Source: an uncultured Bacteroidales bacterium
GTDB lineage: Bacteria > Bacteroidota > Bacteroidia > Bacteroidales > P3
Direction of reading: 5' to 3'
DNA length: 64,000 bases
NCBI GenBank assembly: GCA_946183915.1
Contig: CAMHDJ010000011.1
Span: 1 to 64,000, forward strand
Shown here: one piece after another, positions 7,930-17,323 of the stretch
Numbering within the stretch: position 1 is the first letter of the stretch
How the letters are laid out: each line of letters starts with the position of its first letter
Notes under the pieces: generated by a model
What the model saw: only the letters and a program-made list of their open reading frames with translations
What the model was told of the DNA's origin: nothing
Databases searched by the model: none
Made by a program: the position numbers and the translations under genes

Positions 7930-8886
7930 ATGAACATCAAACAAACACTTATCGACTTTGTCAAGTACATGGGTACTTGGAAATTCTGGAAAGAACTGAT
8001 CATCATGACCCTCGGCATGGCCGTCACGGCGGCCGCCGTCTACTACTTCTTGGTGCCCAGCAAGCTGATCATCGGCACCATCAGCGGTCTCTCGATCGTG
8101 CTGGTCAACATCTTCGGCGGCAACCTGGGCAACTGGATCATGGGCATCAACATCGTGCTGCTGATCATGGCCTTCCTGCTGATCAACAAAGAATTCGGCG
8201 CCAAGACCGTCTACACGGCCCTCATTCTGGGCCCGCTGACCAACTTCTGGGACGCCGTCTTCCCCTGGGAGCGCATCGCCAACCCCAACCCCGTGACCGG
8301 CACCCCGAGCGTCATGGGCGACCCGTGGCTCGACCTCTGCTGCTTCGTGCTGCTCCTCTCGGCCTCGCAGGCCCTGATGTTCAGCATCAACGCCTCCACC
8401 GGCGGCCTGGACATCCTGGCCAAGATCGTGAACAAGTACCTGCACTTCGACATCGGCACCTCGGTCTCCATCGCCGGCGCCGTCATCTGCTGCACGGCCT
8501 TCTTCATCAACCCCTTCCGCATGGTCATCATCGGCCTCATCGGCACCTGGATCAACGGTCTGGTGGTCGACTACTTCACCGCGTCGCTCAACAACCACAA
8601 GCGCCTCTGCATCGTGTCGAAAGACTATGAGCGCATCCGCCAATACATCATCGGCACGCTGCACCGCGGCTGCACCCTCTACGAGGTCACCGGCGGCTAC
8701 AGCGGCGAGAAGAGCATCGAACTGGAGGTGCTGCTCAACAAAGACGAGTTCAGCAAGATCCTTGCCTGGATGAAGGACGAGAAGATCGACGCCTTCTCCA
8801 CCGCCGGCAACGTCAGCGAGGTCTACGGCCTCTGGTCGAGCGGCAAGAAGCGCAAGCAGCTCAAAGAGCAGAACGACAAGCGATAG
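7930..8886 (+). CDS. YitT family membrane protein (DUF161/DUF2179)
   Basis: About 318 residues: five or six membrane helices (residues about 25-200) followed by a soluble C-terminal DUF2179 domain (HKRLCIVSKDYERIRQYIIG, then RGCTLYEVTGGYSGE). YitT proteins are common and of unknown transport function. The ATG at 7930 follows an A-rich leader typical of this phylum; the upstream in-frame ATG at 7900 would add ten residues (MEKKQTTTII). It starts about 50 bases after the polyferredoxin and sits inside the Fe-S/Tat operon, but nothing in the sequence says how it contributes. Confidence 0.85.
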   Translation: MNIKQTLIDFVKYMGTWKFWKELIIMTLGMAVTAAAVYYFLVPSKLIIGTISGLSIVLVNIFGGNLGNWIMGINIVLLIMAFLLINKEFGAKTVYTALILGPLTNFWDAVFPWERIANPNPVTGTPSVMGDPWLDLCCFVLLLSASQALMFSINASTGGLDILAKIVNKYLHFDIGTSVSIAGAVICCTAFFINPFRMVIIGLIGTWINGLVVDYFTASLNNHKRLCIVSKDYERIRQYIIGTLHRGCTLYEVTGGYSGEKSIELEVLLNKDEFSKILAWMKDEKIDAFSTAGNVSEVYGLWSSGKKRKQLKEQNDKR

Positions 8887-8940
8887 TAACGAGTAGTGGG
8901 TGAACAGAGATGAGCGATTAGTCAATAGCAAAGAATAAAC

Positions 8941-10332
8941 ATGGACAGACGAAACTTCTTGAAAGTGATGGCCGGAGGGGCTGTGGCCGGAGCCGCCGTG
9001 GCGGCAGGGTGCAAGAACCCCAACAGCCAACCGGCCGAAGGCTTCCAGAACGGCGAGGTGCCGCTGGACCAGATGACCTATCGCACCGATGCCCACGGCC
9101 AGCAGGTGAGCCTGCTGGGCTTCGGCATGATGCGCCTCCCCGTCGAAGGGGGCGGAAGCCTGCGCGACAACCCCGACGCCAAGTTGGACCAGGAGCTCAT
9201 CAACCGCATGGTGGACTACGCCATCGAGCACGGTGTCAACTACTTCGACACTGCCCCGGTCTATCTCCGCGGCATGTCGGAAGAGGCCACCGGTATCGCC
9301 CTCAAACGCCATCCGCGCGACAAATGGCTCATCGCCACCAAGATGAGCAACTTCCGCAACTGGACCCCTGAGGCCAGTCTGAAGATGTACCGCGAGAGTT
9401 TCGAGAAGCTGCAGGTCGACCATATCGACTACTACCTGCTCCACTCCTTCGGCGGCGTGGACCCCGACGGCACGAGCGACTTCGAGAAGCGCTTCGTCAA
9501 CAACGGCATGCTCGACTTCCTCGTGAAGGAACGCGAGGCAGGCCGCATCCGCAACCTGGGCTGGTCGTTCCACGGCCAGCAGTCGGAGTTCGACAAGGTG
9601 GTGGCCCTGCACGAGAAGTACCACTGGGACTTTGCCCAGATCCAGATGAACTATGTCGACTGGCTCTACGCCCACGAGATCGAGGAGGAGAACGTCAACG
9701 CCAACTACCTCTACGGCGAGCTGGACCAGCGCGAGATACCCATCGTCATCATGGAACCCCTGCTGGGCGGCCGCCTGGCCACCCTCAACGACGCCCTGGC
9801 CCGCAAGCTGAAGGAGCGCGAACCCGAGCGCAGCCTGGCCTCGTGGGCCTTCCGCTACCTCGGCATGTTCCCCCGCATCATGACCTCGCTCAGCGGCATG
9901 AGCGCCATGGAGCACGTGGAGGACAACGTGCGCAGCCACTGCCCCTGCACGCCGCTGGCCGACGACCAGATGGCCCTGCTGGACCGCGTGGCCGACGAGT
10001 ACGCCCACTTCCCCGTCATCCCCTGCACCACCTGCCAGTACTGCATGCCCTGCCCCTACGGGCTCGACATCCCGGGCATCTTCTCGTTCTACAACAAGAG
10101 CCTTGCCGAGGGCAACATCGCCACCGAGGGCACCGTGGAACAGCGCGAATACCGCCGCGCCCGCCGCGCCTTCCTCACCACCTACGACAAGAGCATCGAG
10201 CGTCTGCGCCAGGCCGACCACTGCATCGGGTGCGGCGAGTGCCTCAAGCACTGCCCCCAGCACATCGCCATCCCCGACAAGATGCACATGATAGAAGAAT
10301 ATACAAACAAACTTAAAGATTCCTTAGTATGA
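8941..10332 (+). CDS. Tat-exported Fe-S aldo/keto reductase lipoprotein
   Basis: A 463-residue oxidoreductase. The N-terminus has a twin-arginine signal (RRNFLK at 3-8) that ends in a lipobox-like AAGC, so it is probably exported folded and lipidated. The middle is an aldo/keto reductase barrel with tetrad candidates in [15 protein letters not shown] and YYLLHS. The C-terminus carries ferredoxin-like Cys groups [13 protein letters not shown] and [14 protein letters not shown]. It could accept electrons from the polyferredoxin encoded two genes upstream. Its stop overlaps the tatA start (ATGA), so the export substrate and the translocase are translationally coupled. Confidence 0.9.
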   Translation: MDRRNFLKVMAGGAVAGAAVAAGCKNPNSQPAEGFQNGEVPLDQMTYRTDAHGQQVSLLGFGMMRLPVEGGGSLRDNPDAKLDQELINRMVDYAIEHGVNYFDTAPVYLRGMSEEATGIALKRHPRDKWLIATKMSNFRNWTPEASLKMYRESFEKLQVDHIDYYLLHSFGGVDPDGTSDFEKRFVNNGMLDFLVKEREAGRIRNLGWSFHGQQSEFDKVVALHEKYHWDFAQIQMNYVDWLYAHEIEEENVNANYLYGELDQREIPIVIMEPLLGGRLATLNDALARKLKEREPERSLASWAFRYLGMFPRIMTSLSGMSAMEHVEDNVRSHCPCTPLADDQMALLDRVADEYAHFPVIPCTTCQYCMPCPYGLDIPGIFSFYNKSLAEGNIATEGTVEQREYRRARRAFLTTYDKSIERLRQADHCIGCGECLKHCPQHIAIPDKMHMIEEYTNKLKDSLV

Positions 10333-10508
10333 GATTAGGCGGTTGGGAAATACTGATCATAGCCCTCGTGGTGCTGCTGCTCTTCGGCGGCAAGAAGATC
10401 CCCGAACTGATGAAAGGCCTCGGCAAAGGGGTCAAGAGCTTCAAAGACGGTGTGAACGGCATAGAGACAGATACGTCTGACAAGTCCGAAAAGTCCGACA
10501 AGGCCTGA
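10329..10508 (+). CDS. tatA: Sec-independent translocase protein TatA
   Basis: A 59-residue protein too short for many gene finders. It reads [20 protein letters not shown], then [20 protein letters not shown], the hallmark of TatA/E: one N-terminal membrane helix, the FGGKKIPEL hinge and an amphipathic helix. The tail is a Ser-Asp/Glu-Lys repeat ([11 protein letters not shown]) encoded by short GTCCGA-type repeats. TatA forms the pore that carries folded proteins with twin-arginine signals. ATGA overlap with the reductase upstream and TGATG overlap with tatC downstream show tight coupling. No TatB is present, as expected for the minimal TatAC system. Confidence 0.95.
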   Translation: MRLGGWEILIIALVVLLLFGGKKIPELMKGLGKGVKSFKDGVNGIETDTSDKSEKSDKA

Positions 10509-11200
10509 TGACCTTCTGGGAGCACCTCGACGAGCTGCGCCGCCGGCTGTGGTATGTGCTGCTGGCCACACTGGTGGCGGCTGTGGCGTGCTTTTGTTTC
10601 AAAGAGCCGCTCTTCGCCATCATCCTCCGGCCCAAGCCGGCCGACATGGTGCTCATCAACGTTGAACTCACCCAGCAGTTCCTCATCCACATGCGAGTGG
10701 CCCTCTGGGCCGGCCTCATCGTGGTGTCGCCCTACGTCCTCTACCAGTTCTTCGCCTTCGTGGCGCCGGGCCTCTACGCCGTCGAACGGCGGGCGACCCT
10801 CCGCGCCGTGGCGGCGGGCTACCTGCTCTTCCTCGCCGGCGTGGCGCTCAACTACTTCATCATCTTTCCTTTCACCGCCCGCTTTCTGGGCGGCTACCAG
10901 GTGAGCCCCGACGTGCAGAACACCATCACCCTCTCGAGCTACATCGACGTGCTCGGCGTGATGAGCCTGGTGCTGGGCGTGGTCTTCGAGCTGCCGGTCC
11001 TCTGCTGGCTGCTGGCCAAGATCGGGGTGCTCCGGGCGCAGTTCATGCGCCGCTACCGCCGCCACGCCGTGGTGGTCATCCTCATCCTCGGCGCCGTCAT
11101 CACCCCCACCGGCGACCCCTTCACGCTGGCCCTGGTCAGCCTGCCGATCTACCTCCTGTGGGAGGTCAGCATATTGATAGTCAAACACGTAGAAAAATGA
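10508..11200 (+). CDS. tatC: Sec-independent translocase protein TatC
   Basis: A 230-residue membrane protein with six helices and the TatC signatures TFWEHLDELRRRLWY at the N-terminus, a conserved FVAPGLYAVERR segment near residue 85-97, and ITPTGDPFTLALVSLPIYLLWE near the end. TatC recognises twin-arginine signal peptides. The start overlaps the tatA stop by one base and the stop overlaps the next start, so tatA, tatC and the lipoprotein gene form a coupled set. Confidence 0.97.
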   Translation: MTFWEHLDELRRRLWYVLLATLVAAVACFCFKEPLFAIILRPKPADMVLINVELTQQFLIHMRVALWAGLIVVSPYVLYQFFAFVAPGLYAVERRATLRAVAAGYLLFLAGVALNYFIIFPFTARFLGGYQVSPDVQNTITLSSYIDVLGVMSLVLGVVFELPVLCWLLAKIGVLRAQFMRRYRRHAVVVILILGAVITPTGDPFTLALVSLPIYLLWEVSILIVKHVEK

Positions 11201-11700
11201 AACACCTACCCCTCCTGCTGGCCGTCGTACTGCTGGCCAGCTGCCGCCCTGCGGCCCCCGAGCCGTCCGAAGAGCCCTGTGCCGACGCCCTGATGGCCTA
11301 CGCCGAACAGTATCCCGCCGCCGAGCCGCAAGACCTCTACAAGCTTGTCTTCCAGGACCTCTACGGCCCGGGCCACCTGCTGACCGACAGCGCCGCCTGC
11401 GCCCACTACATCAACGACGAGCTCTCCTCGATGCCCGACAGCAACGGTCTCCCGGACTACGAGTACACCCGCTGCGAGGGCAACTTCGTCCGCGTCAACC
11501 TGCGCCTGGTGCGCCAGGGCACGCTGAGCGTTGAGCAACTGACCTCGGCCGTGATGCGCAGCGCCCAGGGCATCGCCTCGCCCGACCACAAGTACGTCAT
11601 GAGCCACAGCGCCGCCTTCAAGGCCGCCTACGCACCTCATTATCGCATCGTCAGGCGCGACATCTTCGAGCGCGAACTGCTCCCCCTGCTCGCCGACTGA
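11197..11700 (+). CDS. Unknown lipoprotein downstream of tatC
   Basis: A 167-residue protein with a lipoprotein signal (MKHLPLLLAVVLLASC, Cys16 lipidated). The mature part is unrecognised; it contains LYKLVFQDLYGPGHLLTDSA, a pattern that looks conserved rather than random, and Tyr-rich helices near the end. It overlaps the tatC stop by ATGA, so it is the last gene of the Fe-S/Tat operon. It could be an envelope partner of that system, but no domain supports this. Confidence 0.7.
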   Translation: MKHLPLLLAVVLLASCRPAAPEPSEEPCADALMAYAEQYPAAEPQDLYKLVFQDLYGPGHLLTDSAACAHYINDELSSMPDSNGLPDYEYTRCEGNFVRVNLRLVRQGTLSVEQLTSAVMRSAQGIASPDHKYVMSHSAAFKAAYAPHYRIVRRDIFERELLPLLAD

Positions 11701-11732
11701 GGCCGGCAACCGAAGGGCAACAGACTGATAAT

Positions 11733-11847
11733 AACGGCGAATTATGCGAATTACTCGAATGGTCTGCGCAATCATTCGAGTAATTCGCAAAACAAAAAGA
11801 TAACATAGCGACCTGCGTAGCTTCGCGTAATTCGAGTAATTCGCCGT
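11733..11847. repeat. MITE-like inverted repeat, second copy
   Basis: The ends AACGGCGAATTA and TAATTCGCCGTT are inverted 12-bp matches, and the internal hairpin GCGAATTACTCGAATG (11746-11761) pairs perfectly with 11773-11788. The loop differs from the copy at 32-225 by one base. The outer arms have diverged more than in that copy. Confidence 0.75.
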
Positions 11848-11850
11848 TTT

Positions 11851-12065
11851 CTTTATTTTAAGTTAATTTATGTCAAAAAATTAGATCGTGCACGATCTAA
11901 TTTGCACATTTAACTATTTCTGTACGAGACATTTGACCTTCCGGAAGTGTGCAAACCATGCTGGAAAACTCGCAAAACGCTGACAGGGCAAGGGTTTTGC
12001 CCTGGTTTTAAGAGAGTCATCAGGGAGTCATCAGGGAGTCATCAGGGAGCAGGTAGGGAGAAAGG
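11851..12065 (+). repeat. Composite intergenic element, copy 2
   Basis: Contains the perfect 26-bp palindrome at 11878-11903 centred on CGTGCACG, the conserved 17-codon frame at 11958-12011, and three units of AGTCATCAGGG. It lies upstream of the GH3 gene. Unlike the other copies, the downstream promoter here is an ordinary TAnnTTTG type. Confidence 0.8.
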
Positions 12066-12095
12066 GGTGTAAGTAACTGAGTGAGAGCGTTGGAA

Positions 12096-12161
12096 GGGGT
12101 GTCCGCTGTGAGGCGACTTGGGCGGACACGGTGTCCGCCAAGCGACAGGAGCGGACACCCC
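12096..12161. promoter_or_regulatory. Nested palindrome upstream of the glycosidase operon
   Basis: Outer arms GGGGTGTCCGCT (12096-12107) and AGCGGACACCCC (12150-12161) are perfect inverted repeats. Inside them GGCGGACAC (12121-12129) and GTGTCCGCC (12131-12139) form another with a one-base loop. All four arms share GTGTCCGC. It ends about 95 bases before the -7 box, so it may be a regulator site or a strong RNA/DNA hairpin. Confidence 0.5.
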
Positions 12162-12254
12162 GGCCGGCGGCGATGGCGAGGTCTCGGCCGGCGCGCTCCG
12201 GACGGCGGTGGCAGTTTTCTTCCCTTCGCGTGCGCGCAAATCAATTATTTTGCG

Positions 12255-12262
12255 TATCTTTG
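12255..12262 (+). promoter_or_regulatory. -7 promoter box of the GH3-GH29 operon
   Basis: TATCTTTG fits TAnnTTTG exactly. The GH3 start codon at 12267 is only 4 bases further, which suggests a leaderless or nearly leaderless mRNA. Confidence 0.6.
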
Positions 12263-12266
12263 CACC

Positions 12267-14357
12267 ATGAAAATACGACTGCGCAACACGGTACGAACCC
12301 TGCTTACGGGTTTGATACTGTTATACTTCGGCGCCGCACAGGCCCAACGCCACCCCTGGCAGGACAGCACTCGCAGCCTCGACGAGCGGGTGGAATGGCT
12401 TGTGGGCAACCTGACGCTCGACGAGAAGCTGAGCCTCATGGTGCACCAGAACCCCGCCATCCCGCGGGTGGGCCTGCCGGCCTACAGCTGGTGGAACGAG
12501 GCGCTGCACGGCGTGGGCCGCGCGGGCCTGGCCACGGTCTACCCCATGCCCATCGCGCTGGCGGCGACGTTCGACCCCGCGCTGGTGCGCGATGTGTTCA
12601 GCACCGTGGCCCGCGAGGCGCGCATCAAGTACCTGCAGGCGCAGGATACCGGCGGCACGGGCGACTACACGGGCCTCACCTTCTTCACGCCGAATATCAA
12701 CATCTTCCGCGACCCGCGCTGGGGCCGCGGCATGGAGACCTACGGCGAGGACCCCTACCTCACCGCACGCATGGGCCTCGCCTGCGTCGAAGGGCTGCAT
12801 GGGGGCAACACCGCCGCCTGCCTGAAGCACTACGCCGTACACAGCGGCCCCGAGGGCGTGCGCCACGAGTTCGACAGCCAGGTCGGCGAGCGCGACCTGC
12901 GCACCACCTATCTGCCGGCCTTCGAGTACATCATCCGCAACAGCAACGTGGCGCAGGTGATGTGCGGCTACAACCGCCTGAACGGCGAGCCCTGCTGCAC
13001 CAATCGCGAACTGTTTGACATACTGCGCCATGAGTGGCAGTACGACGGCATCTTGGTCACCGACTGCTGGGCGCTGAACGACGCCTACGAGCGCGACACC
13101 GTCATTCCGCGCCACAAGACCCACGCCTCGGCGGCCCTGGCCTACGGCGACGCCTTCGGGCGCGAGGTGGACCTCGAGTGCGGCAGCGGCCTCCCGGGGC
13201 TGCGGAAGGCCGTCGCCTACGGCTACGTGCCGGAGAGCAAAATCGACGAGCATGTGCGCCGCCTGCTGCGGGTGCGCCTGGCGGTGACCACACAGAACAG
13301 TCCGACCGGCCCGACCAGTCTGACCAGTCCGACCAGCTCCACCGACGTCGCGGCCCGGACCATGGTGCTGCTGAAGAACAACGGTGTGCTTCCGCTACGC
13401 GGCCTGCCCAATCTCATCCTTGACGGTCCCAACGCCTACGACAGCCTGATGCCCCTCGGAAACTACAACGGCACCCCCTTGCACTGCGTCACCATCGGCG
13501 AAGCCCTGCAAGGAGACCTCAAAAAGAGCCCCCTCAGCTCCGCCATGCCCACCGTCGTCTACTGCGGCGGCCTCAACCCACAGCTGGAGGGCGAGGAGCT
13601 GCCGGTGGAGAAGGAGGGCTTCTTCCGCGGCGACCGCACACGGGTGGAGCTGCCGCGCGAGCAGGTGGAGGCCATCAAAGACTACAAGAAGCGGGGCTAC
13701 AGCGTGGTGCTGGTGCTTTGCGCCGGCAGCGCCGTCTCGCTCGAGGAGGTGATCGACGACTGCGACGCCGTGCTGCTGGCCTGGTACGGTGGCCAGGACA
13801 TGGGCACCGCCGTCCGCCAGTTGCTCTACGGCGAGCGCGACGACTTCGGGCACCTGCCCGTCACCGTCTACCGCTCCACGGCCGACCTGCCCCCCTTCGA
13901 CGACTACGACATGCAGGGCCGCACCTACCGCTACGCCGACCGCTCGAAGGTGGAGTTCCCCTTCGGCTTCGGCTACAGCTACAGCTTCTTCTCCATCAAA
14001 GAGCCCCGCGCGAGCGAGGCTGACTTCACCGTCAGCGGCACCCTGAGCCTCTGCAACACCGACGCCCCGCAGGCCGCGAGGCACCGTACCGCGGTGCAAG
14101 TCTACCTCAAAGACGAGAACGACCCCAAGGCCCCCGTCAAACAGCTGATCGGCACCCTCTCGCTCGCGCCGACCACGGAGCAGCCCCTGCTGCCCTTCAC
14201 CATCCAGCTCGATCCCTTCTGGTTCCGGCAGTTCAACCCCGCCACCGGCCAGATGGAAGAGCCCGCCGACGGCACCCGCTTCACTCTCCAGGTGGGCTTC
14301 AGCAGCGACGACCGCGACTTGACCGACATACCATTCACATACCACAACAGAAAATGA
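12267..14357 (+). CDS. Glycoside hydrolase family 3, beta-xylosidase-like
   Basis: A 696-residue exported exo-glycosidase. A signal peptide (residues 1-26, ending AAQAQ) is followed by the GH3 N-terminal barrel: YSWWNEALHGVGRAG, NIFRDPRWGRGMETYGEDPYL, CLKHYAVHSGPE, and the nucleophile region GILVTDCWALND, where the Asp of TDC is the expected catalytic residue. The C-terminal GH3 domain and an FnIII-like tail (FPFGFGYSYSFF) follow. Motifs fit the plant-polysaccharide beta-xylosidase branch. The linker between the two GH3 domains is a Ser/Pro/Thr stretch (SPTGPTSLTSPTSS) encoded by GACCAGTCC repeats. The stop overlaps the GH29 start (ATGA). Substrate is inferred from similarity only. Confidence 0.9.
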   Translation: MKIRLRNTVRTLLTGLILLYFGAAQAQRHPWQDSTRSLDERVEWLVGNLTLDEKLSLMVHQNPAIPRVGLPAYSWWNEALHGVGRAGLATVYPMPIALAATFDPALVRDVFSTVAREARIKYLQAQDTGGTGDYTGLTFFTPNINIFRDPRWGRGMETYGEDPYLTARMGLACVEGLHGGNTAACLKHYAVHSGPEGVRHEFDSQVGERDLRTTYLPAFEYIIRNSNVAQVMCGYNRLNGEPCCTNRELFDILRHEWQYDGILVTDCWALNDAYERDTVIPRHKTHASAALAYGDAFGREVDLECGSGLPGLRKAVAYGYVPESKIDEHVRRLLRVRLAVTTQNSPTGPTSLTSPTSSTDVAARTMVLLKNNGVLPLRGLPNLILDGPNAYDSLMPLGNYNGTPLHCVTIGEALQGDLKKSPLSSAMPTVVYCGGLNPQLEGEELPVEKEGFFRGDRTRVELPREQVEAIKDYKKRGYSVVLVLCAGSAVSLEEVIDDCDAVLLAWYGGQDMGTAVRQLLYGERDDFGHLPVTVYRSTADLPPFDDYDMQGRTYRYADRSKVEFPFGFGYSYSFFSIKEPRASEADFTVSGTLSLCNTDAPQAARHRTAVQVYLKDENDPKAPVKQLIGTLSLAPTTEQPLLPFTIQLDPFWFRQFNPATGQMEEPADGTRFTLQVGFSSDDRDLTDIPFTYHNRK

Positions 14358-15658
14358 AAAAGACACTTCTGGCGGCAGCCATCATTACACTTTCAACCAT
14401 CCACTTCCAGTTTGCACTGGCCCAGCACGACTCGATACCGGAGAGCGACCCGCTGATCGTGCAGCGCATCGACGAGTGGCAAGACCTGAAGTTCGGCTTC
14501 ATGATGCACTGGGGCATCTACGCCCAATGGGGCGTGGTGGAGAGCTGGAGCATCTGCAACGAGAGCTGGATCACCCGCGAGCGCCTGGGCGCCGACGGCC
14601 GGCCGATCAAGGGTACCAAGGACGGCGACTACTACCAGTACAAGCAGGCCTACCAGGCGCTGAACCGCACCTTCCGCCCGCAGCACTTCGACCCGCAGGC
14701 CTGGGCCGCCGCCGCCAAAGGGGCAGGCATGAAGTACCTCGTCTTCACCACCAAGCACCACGACGGGTTCTGCATGTTCGACTCGCGCTACACCGACTAC
14801 AGCAGCACCGGACCCGACTGTCCGGCCCAGACCGACTTCACCCGAGGCATCGTCGACGCCTTCCGCAACCAGAGCTTCTGGATCGGGCTCTACTTCAGCA
14901 AACCCGACTGGCACTGCGACGACTACTGGGCCCACGAGTGGGCCACGGCGGACCGCAACGTGAACTACACCATCGCCGACCACCCCGACCGCTGGCGTCG
15001 CTACCAGGAGTTCACCTACAATCAGATACGGGAACTGACGCATAACTACGGCCAGGTGGACATCCTCTGGCTCGACGGCGGCTGGGTGCGCCCGGAGTGG
15101 AGCGTCAACGACGAGACCCGCCCCTGGCTGGGCTGCAGCGGACAGGTGCAGGAACTGGACATGCACCGCCTGGCATCCATCGCCCGCGAGCGCAATCCCC
15201 GGACGATCATCGTCGACCGCTCGGTGGGAGGCAAGTATGAGAACTACCGCACCCCCGAGAAGCAGGTGCCGGACACCCTCCTCCCCTACCCCTGGGAGAC
15301 CTGCATGACCATGGGCGACAGCTGGAGCTATGTGCCGGGTGACAACTACAAGAGCGTCAAGACCCTCATCCACATGCTCTGCGACGTGGTGGCCAAAGGC
15401 GGCAACCTCCTCCTCAACGTGGGCCCCGACCCCGACGGCAACCTGCCCCCTGAGGCCCTGCAACGCATGGAAGAGATGGGCCGCTGGCTGGACAAAAACG
15501 GCCACGCCATCTACGGCACCCGCCCCCTGGCCCCCTACTGCGAGGGCAACCTGCGCTACACGCAAAGCAAAGACGGCAAGCATCAGTACCAGATCACCCT
15601 CACCGACGAGGCCCCCTACGCCATCGTTCGCGAGCTGAAAGGCAAGAATCGCAAATAG
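14354..15658 (+). CDS. Glycoside hydrolase family 29 alpha-L-fucosidase
   Basis: A 434-residue exported enzyme that removes terminal L-fucose from glycans. A signal peptide of about 23 residues (ending FALAQ) is followed by the GH29 barrel: FGFMMHWGIYAQWG, FTTKHHDGFCMFDS with the paired His residues, WIGLYFSKPDWH, and DILWLDGGW, whose Asp is the expected nucleophile. GGNLLLNVGPDPDG closes the catalytic domain. Length fits a single catalytic domain without carbohydrate-binding modules. It is coupled to the GH3 gene, so both exo-enzymes are probably used together. Confidence 0.95.
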   Translation: MKKTLLAAAIITLSTIHFQFALAQHDSIPESDPLIVQRIDEWQDLKFGFMMHWGIYAQWGVVESWSICNESWITRERLGADGRPIKGTKDGDYYQYKQAYQALNRTFRPQHFDPQAWAAAAKGAGMKYLVFTTKHHDGFCMFDSRYTDYSSTGPDCPAQTDFTRGIVDAFRNQSFWIGLYFSKPDWHCDDYWAHEWATADRNVNYTIADHPDRWRRYQEFTYNQIRELTHNYGQVDILWLDGGWVRPEWSVNDETRPWLGCSGQVQELDMHRLASIARERNPRTIIVDRSVGGKYENYRTPEKQVPDTLLPYPWETCMTMGDSWSYVPGDNYKSVKTLIHMLCDVVAKGGNLLLNVGPDPDGNLPPEALQRMEEMGRWLDKNGHAIYGTRPLAPYCEGNLRYTQSKDGKHQYQITLTDEAPYAIVRELKGKNRK

Positions 15659-15661
15659 ATC

Positions 15662-17323
15662 ATGAGCGGAAACACCCTACTCGAAGTGCGGGACCTCACG
15701 GTCTCCTTCGGCAACAACACGGTAGTCGACCGCCTCAGCTACACCCTTCAGCGCGGCCGCACACTGGGCATCGTGGGCGAAAGCGGCTCGGGCAAGAGCG
15801 TCAGCTCGCTGGCACTGATGGGACTGCTGCCCAAACAGGCCACCGTCGGCGGCAGCGCCCGGCTGGGCGACACCGAGTTGCTGACCCTCGACGAGGAGCA
15901 GATGCGCGCCATCCGCGGCCAGCGCATCAGCATGATCTTCCAGGAGCCCATGACGAGCCTCAACCCTGTGCAGCGTTGCGGCGAGCAGGTGCTGGAGATG
16001 ATCCGCTCGCAGCACGAGGACCGCGCTGCCGGTCGCGAGCGGGTGATCGAGCTCTTCCGCGAGGTGCTCCTCCCCCGCCCCGAAAAGATCTTCGACGCCT
16101 ACCCCCACGAGATCAGCGGCGGACAGAAGCAACGCGTCATGATCGCCATGGCCCTCATCAACCATCCCGACATCATCATCGCCGACGAACCCACCACCGC
16201 CCTCGACGTGACGGTGCAGAAAACCATCCTCGACCTGCTGCGCTCGCTCCAGCAAAAGCATGGCACAAGCATCATCTTCATCACCCACGACCTGGGCGTC
16301 ATCGGCCAGGTGGCCGACGAGATACTGGTGATGTACCGGGGTCGGATGGTGGAACAAGGGCCTGCCGACCAGGTGCTGCACCATCCGCAGCAGCCCTACA
16401 CACAGGGGCTGCTGGCCTGCCGCCCGCCGCTCGACAGCCATCCGCACCGTCTGCCCACGGTAGAGGAGTACCTCAGCGGGGAGCGTGCGGCCGGGAAAGC
16501 GGAGGATCAGCCCCCCGTCCGGCCCGACAACGCGCAGGCTCCCCTCATCTCTGTGCGTGACCTCTCGGTGGACTACACCCTCAAACGCAGCCTCTTCGGG
16601 CGGCCGCTGCAAACCCTGCGGGCCGTCGACAGCCTGACGTTCGACATCCGCGAGGGCGAAACCCTCGGCCTGGTGGGCGAGAGCGGCTGCGGCAAGTCGA
16701 CCCTCGGGCGCGCCCTCCTGCGCCTCATCGACCACTCCAGCGGCAGCGTCAGCTACCGCGGCACCCCGCTCGACCGCCTCAGCAGCCGGCAGATGCGCGC
16801 CCTGAGGCCGCGGCTCCAGATCATCTTCCAGGACCCTTACTCCTCGCTCAACCCCAGGATCACCGTCGGCGAAGCCATCAGCGAACCGCTGCGGGTGCAC
16901 TCGTCGGGCGCCAGCCGCACGGAAAGGGAGCGGCAGGTGATGGACCTGATGGAACAAGTGGGGCTGAAAGCCGACTGGTACAGCCGCTATCCGCACGAGC
17001 TGAGCGGCGGACAACGCCAGCGTGTCTGCATAGCCCGCGCCCTGATTCTGAGGCCCGAGCTGGTGGTGTGCGACGAGAGCGTCTCGGCACTCGACGTGAG
17101 CGTGCAGGCCCAGGTGCTCAACCTGCTCAACGACCTCAAGGAACACTACCGCTTCACCTACCTCTTCATCACCCACGACCTGAGCGTTGTGCACTACATG
17201 GCCGACCGGATCCTGGTGATGCAAAAAGGGAAGGTCGTCGAGAGCGGTACTCCCGACGACCTCTTCAACCGTCCGCAGACGGACTATACTCGCACGTTGC
17301 TCGACGCCATTCCGCGCATCTAG
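15662..17323 (+). CDS. Fused peptide ABC transporter ATPase (DppD-DppF-like)
   Basis: A 553-residue protein with two complete ABC cassettes. Half one: [42 protein letters not shown]. Half two (from about residue 295): [40 protein letters not shown]. The pattern is that of oligopeptide/dipeptide importers and matches the fused YejF/GsiA layout. The aspartate-then-glutamate Walker B residues are present in both halves. No permease or binding-protein gene is adjacent, so partners must lie elsewhere. It starts 3 bases after the GH29 stop and its own stop overlaps the convergent DksA-like stop by 3 bases. Confidence 0.92.
   Translation: MSGNTLLEVRDLTVSFGNNTVVDRLSYTLQRGRTLGIVGESGSGKSVSSLALMGLLPKQATVGGSARLGDTELLTLDEEQMRAIRGQRISMIFQEPMTSLNPVQRCGEQVLEMIRSQHEDRAAGRERVIELFREVLLPRPEKIFDAYPHEISGGQKQRVMIAMALINHPDIIIADEPTTALDVTVQKTILDLLRSLQQKHGTSIIFITHDLGVIGQVADEILVMYRGRMVEQGPADQVLHHPQQPYTQGLLACRPPLDSHPHRLPTVEEYLSGERAAGKAEDQPPVRPDNAQAPLISVRDLSVDYTLKRSLFGRPLQTLRAVDSLTFDIREGETLGLVGESGCGKSTLGRALLRLIDHSSGSVSYRGTPLDRLSSRQMRALRPRLQIIFQDPYSSLNPRITVGEAISEPLRVHSSGASRTERERQVMDLMEQVGLKADWYSRYPHELSGGQRQRVCIARALILRPELVVCDESVSALDVSVQAQVLNLLNDLKEHYRFTYLFITHDLSVVHYMADRILVMQKGKVVESGTPDDLFNRPQTDYTRTLLDAIPRI

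Noticed and set aside
7774..10287. 837-codon reverse-strand frame across the YitT and aldo/keto reductase genes
   Set aside because: Antisense to well-supported genes, low-complexity Val/Ala/Asp composition typical of shadows.
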